6,860 bases of DNA from Candidatus Bathyarchaeota archaeon. GTDB taxonomy: Archaea > Thermoproteota > Bathyarchaeia > Bathyarchaeales > Bathycorpusculaceae. The stretch lies in assembly GCA_030627225.1 (NCBI GenBank), contig DAOUSM010000046.1, positions 1-6,860 of the forward strand, read 5' to 3'. The notes under the pieces were generated by a model, which saw nothing but the letters and a program-made list of their open reading frames with translations, was not told where the DNA came from and made no database searches. Below, piece by piece: positions 5,245 through 6,860 of this stretch (within the stretch, counting starts at the first letter, position 1; every line of letters starts with the position of its first letter). The position numbers and the translations under genes are program-made.

Positions 5245-6105
5245 ATGGAAGTTAAGAAAATAGCGGTTTTAGGAGCTGGCTTGATGGGGCACGGAATATG
5301 CCAAGTCGCCGCCCAAGGCGGATACGAAGTCAGTTTAAGAGATATAGAGCAACGCTTCTTGGACAGTGGCATGGCAATGATCAAAAAAAGTTTGCAGAAG
5401 TTTCAAAGCAAAGGCCAATTAACAGAGGGGCAAGTTGCTGAAATTTTGAGCAGAATCCACCCAACATTGGATTTGAAAGGGGCGGTTTCTGACGCAGACC
5501 TCATAATTGAGGCGGCGCCTGAAAATGTGGAACTGAAAAAGGCCATATTTAAAGAAGTGGACATGTTAGCGCAACCCCATGCCATAATCGCTTCAAACAC
5601 CTCTTCAATAAGCATAACAGAACTAGGCTCAGCAACAAAACGTCCAGAAAAGGTCTGTGGAATGCACTTCTTCAATCCGCCACAACTAATGAAGCTTGTT
5701 GAAGTTATTAAAGGAGCAAAAACCTCGGATGATACGATACAAACCGTGCTTGACGTGGCTCATAAGATGGGTAAGGAAACAGTTTTAGTGAAGAAGGACT
5801 GTCCAGGCTTCATTGTAAACCGTGTGTTGATTCCAGCCTTGAACGAGGCAGCGGCTCTATACTGGGAGGGCGTTGCTGACAGAGATGATATAGACAAGGC
5901 CATAAAGCTTGGATTGAACTGGCCTATGGGACCGCTTATGCTCATGGATTACATTGGAGCAGACACGGTGTTGGCGATTGCAGATGTTCTAACAAAGGAA
6001 ATAGACCCGAAGTTTCATCCAAGTCCAGGACTGAAACAGATGGTTAAGGCTCAACTCCTTGGAAGAAAAACTGGAAAAGGCTTTTACGATTGGACACAAA
6101 AATAG
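5245..6105 (+). CDS. hbd: 3-hydroxybutyryl-CoA / 3-hydroxyacyl-CoA dehydrogenase
   Basis: This 286-residue cytoplasmic enzyme interconverts (S)-3-hydroxyacyl-CoA and acetoacyl-type 3-ketoacyl-CoA, probably with NAD(H). The N-terminal Rossmann domain opens with VLGAGLMG; its GxGxxG glycines are G10, G12 and G15. D33 at the end of the second strand suits NAD rather than NADP. Catalytic elements are NTSSIS (118-123), H141 in MHFFNPP, E153 in KLVEVIKG and N192 in GFIVNRVLIPALNEA. The all-alpha C-terminal domain ends with the signature LGRKTGKGFYDW. The length matches single-function clostridial-type Hbd (about 282 aa), with no crotonase fusion. In the C4 pathway it stands between thiolase and crotonase. 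The crotonase gene follows 15 nt downstream with its own ribosome binding site, so the two form an operon. Direction (oxidation or synthesis) cannot be read from the sequence. Confidence 0.95.
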   Translation: MEVKKIAVLGAGLMGHGICQVAAQGGYEVSLRDIEQRFLDSGMAMIKKSLQKFQSKGQLTEGQVAEILSRIHPTLDLKGAVSDADLIIEAAPENVELKKAIFKEVDMLAQPHAIIASNTSSISITELGSATKRPEKVCGMHFFNPPQLMKLVEVIKGAKTSDDTIQTVLDVAHKMGKETVLVKKDCPGFIVNRVLIPALNEAAALYWEGVADRDDIDKAIKLGLNWPMGPLMLMDYIGADTVLAIADVLTKEIDPKFHPSPGLKQMVKAQLLGRKTGKGFYDWTQK

Positions 6106-6106
6106 T

Positions 6107-6111
6107 GGAGG
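6107..6111 (+). promoter_or_regulatory. Ribosome binding site of the crotonase gene
   Basis: GGAGG starts one base after the hbd stop codon and lies 9 nt before the ATG at 6121. It supports translation from a shared hbd-crotonase message. Confidence 0.65.
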
Positions 6112-6120
6112 ATTTGAGAA

Positions 6121-6860
6121 ATGGAGTTTAAGTATATAATTTATGAGAAAAGCGAGGGAATAGCCACAATCACGTTGAACCGTCCAGAAGCATTAAACGC
6201 CTTCAACAAAGAAGTTGTGGATGAAGTTTTACAAGCCTTGGAAGATGTCAAAAAAGACGGAAACGTACATGTCGTAATCTTAACCGGAGCTGGCGAAAAG
6301 GCGTTTTCTGCTGGTGCAGACATAAAGGCAATGAAAGGAATGAATTCCCTGAAAGCGAGAGAACTGTCGCTTATGGGAGAAAAACTTTGCAGTGCTCTAG
6401 AAAACTTGGAAAAACCAGTTATAGCAGCAATAAACGGTTACGCTTTAGGCGGCGGTTTAGAAGTTGCCATGGCATGCGACATACGCATAGCCTCGGAAAA
6501 AGCCCGCATGGGACAAACAGAAATCAACATCGGCTTAATCCCAGGATGGGGTGGAACCCAAAGGCTTACACGCTTAATAGGAAAAACAAAGGCGAAAGAG
6601 CTTGTTTTCACTGGAAAGATTATTGACGCGAAAACTGCAGAGCAACTAGGCTTAGTGAACATGGCGGTTCCAACAGACAAGTTTAGGGAAACCGTGCGAC
6701 AATCCGCTGCAGAACTTGCAGCTAAAGCTCCAGTAGCCCTTAAAGTGGCTAAAGCCTTAATCAATAAAGGTGCAGACATGAGTTTAGACGCTGCAATAGC
6801 CCTAGAACGTGAAGGATTCGGCGTTGTCGCTTGCACAGAGGACCTGCAAGAAGGCGTTTC
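6121..6860 (+). CDS. Enoyl-CoA hydratase (crotonase family), 3' end outside window
   Basis: The frame starts at ATG 6121 and stays open to the window end, giving 246 residues; the family usually has about 260, so roughly 10-20 residues are missing. The enzyme hydrates trans-2-enoyl-CoA (crotonyl-CoA) to 3-hydroxyacyl-CoA, or the reverse. The CoA-ester oxyanion hole is formed by FSAGADIKAM (62-71, amide at A66) and ALGGG (108-112, G111). Both catalytic glutamates are present: E114 in GGLEVAMACD and E134 in GQTEINIGLIPG. GGTQRLTRLIG (144-154) and FTGKIIDAKTAEQLGLVN (163-180) are family signatures. Conservation of both Glu favours a hydratase over an isomerase or dehalogenase, which keep one or neither. 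The overall look is close to clostridial Crt. It follows hbd in the same operon; an acyl-CoA dehydrogenase or thiolase gene beyond the edge would not be surprising. Confidence 0.93.
   Translation, partial: MEFKYIIYEKSEGIATITLNRPEALNAFNKEVVDEVLQALEDVKKDGNVHVVILTGAGEKAFSAGADIKAMKGMNSLKARELSLMGEKLCSALENLEKPVIAAINGYALGGGLEVAMACDIRIASEKARMGQTEINIGLIPGWGGTQRLTRLIGKTKAKELVFTGKIIDAKTAEQLGLVNMAVPTDKFRETVRQSAAELAAKAPVALKVAKALINKGADMSLDAAIALEREGFGVVACTEDLQEGV

Noticed and set aside
6438..6836. 132-codon minus-strand open frame opposite crotonase
   Set aside because: It is the complement of conserved crotonase motifs with both catalytic glutamates; the A/S/P-rich translation looks like a shadow.
1..6860. 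CRISPR array, insertion sequence, toxin-antitoxin or defence system
   Set aside because: No regularly spaced repeats, transposase motifs or terminal inverted repeats were seen; all substantial frames are accounted for by metabolic or repair genes.

Overview
The window looks archaeal, and a mesophilic or moderately thermophilic Thermoproteota/Bathyarchaeia-type genome is my best guess. This rests on inference. The core promoters read as BRE/TATA (box A) elements rather than -35/-10 pairs, terminators are short T-runs, strong GGAGGTGA-type ribosome binding sites occur beside weak ones, and a tungsten-type aldehyde ferredoxin oxidoreductase sits next to a MoaD-like protein. No rRNA, tRNA, transposase, phage gene or CRISPR array was found.

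Layout: (1) 3-155, plus strand, the last 50 codons of a probable acyl-CoA:acetate/3-ketoacid CoA-transferase. (2) 156-280, a convergent spacer holding an unusually GC-rich, inverted-repeat-rich patch. (3) 281-4665, four minus-strand genes. In transcription order from the right they are endonuclease III, aldehyde ferredoxin oxidoreductase, a MoaD/ThiS sulfur carrier, and a homocitrate/isopropylmalate-synthase-type enzyme. (4) 4666-4762, a compact divergent promoter region built around a palindromic TATA box. (5) 4763-5092, plus strand, a small VOC (glyoxalase-fold) protein. (6) 5093-5244, a spacer with a T-run and a promoter. (7) 5245 to the right edge, plus strand, a two-gene operon of 3-hydroxybutyryl-CoA dehydrogenase and enoyl-CoA hydratase (crotonase), the latter cut by the window end.

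How the genes fit together: the CoA-transferase (CoA exchange between acids and thioesters), AOR (aldehyde/acid interconversion with ferredoxin), 3-hydroxyacyl-CoA dehydrogenase and crotonase all belong to anaerobic organic-acid and acyl-CoA metabolism. They would serve beta-oxidation or its reversal at the C4 level. MoaD supplies sulfur for the pterin cofactor that AOR needs. The HCS-like enzyme condenses or cleaves acyl-CoA with a 2-oxoacid, but its substrate is unresolved. Endonuclease III is a DNA-repair gene unrelated to this theme.

No clearly new defence or mobile system is visible. The points worth a second look are the structured spacer at 190-280, the near-perfectly centred bidirectional promoter at 4711-4718, the paired TCTAGG sites upstream of the AOR promoter, the HCS-type metal site in the acyltransferase, and the loss of metal ligands in the VOC protein. 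For four genes (AOR, Nth, VOC, Hbd) the longest open frame overshoots the start supported by ribosome binding site, promoter and family evidence; the shorter starts are given here.
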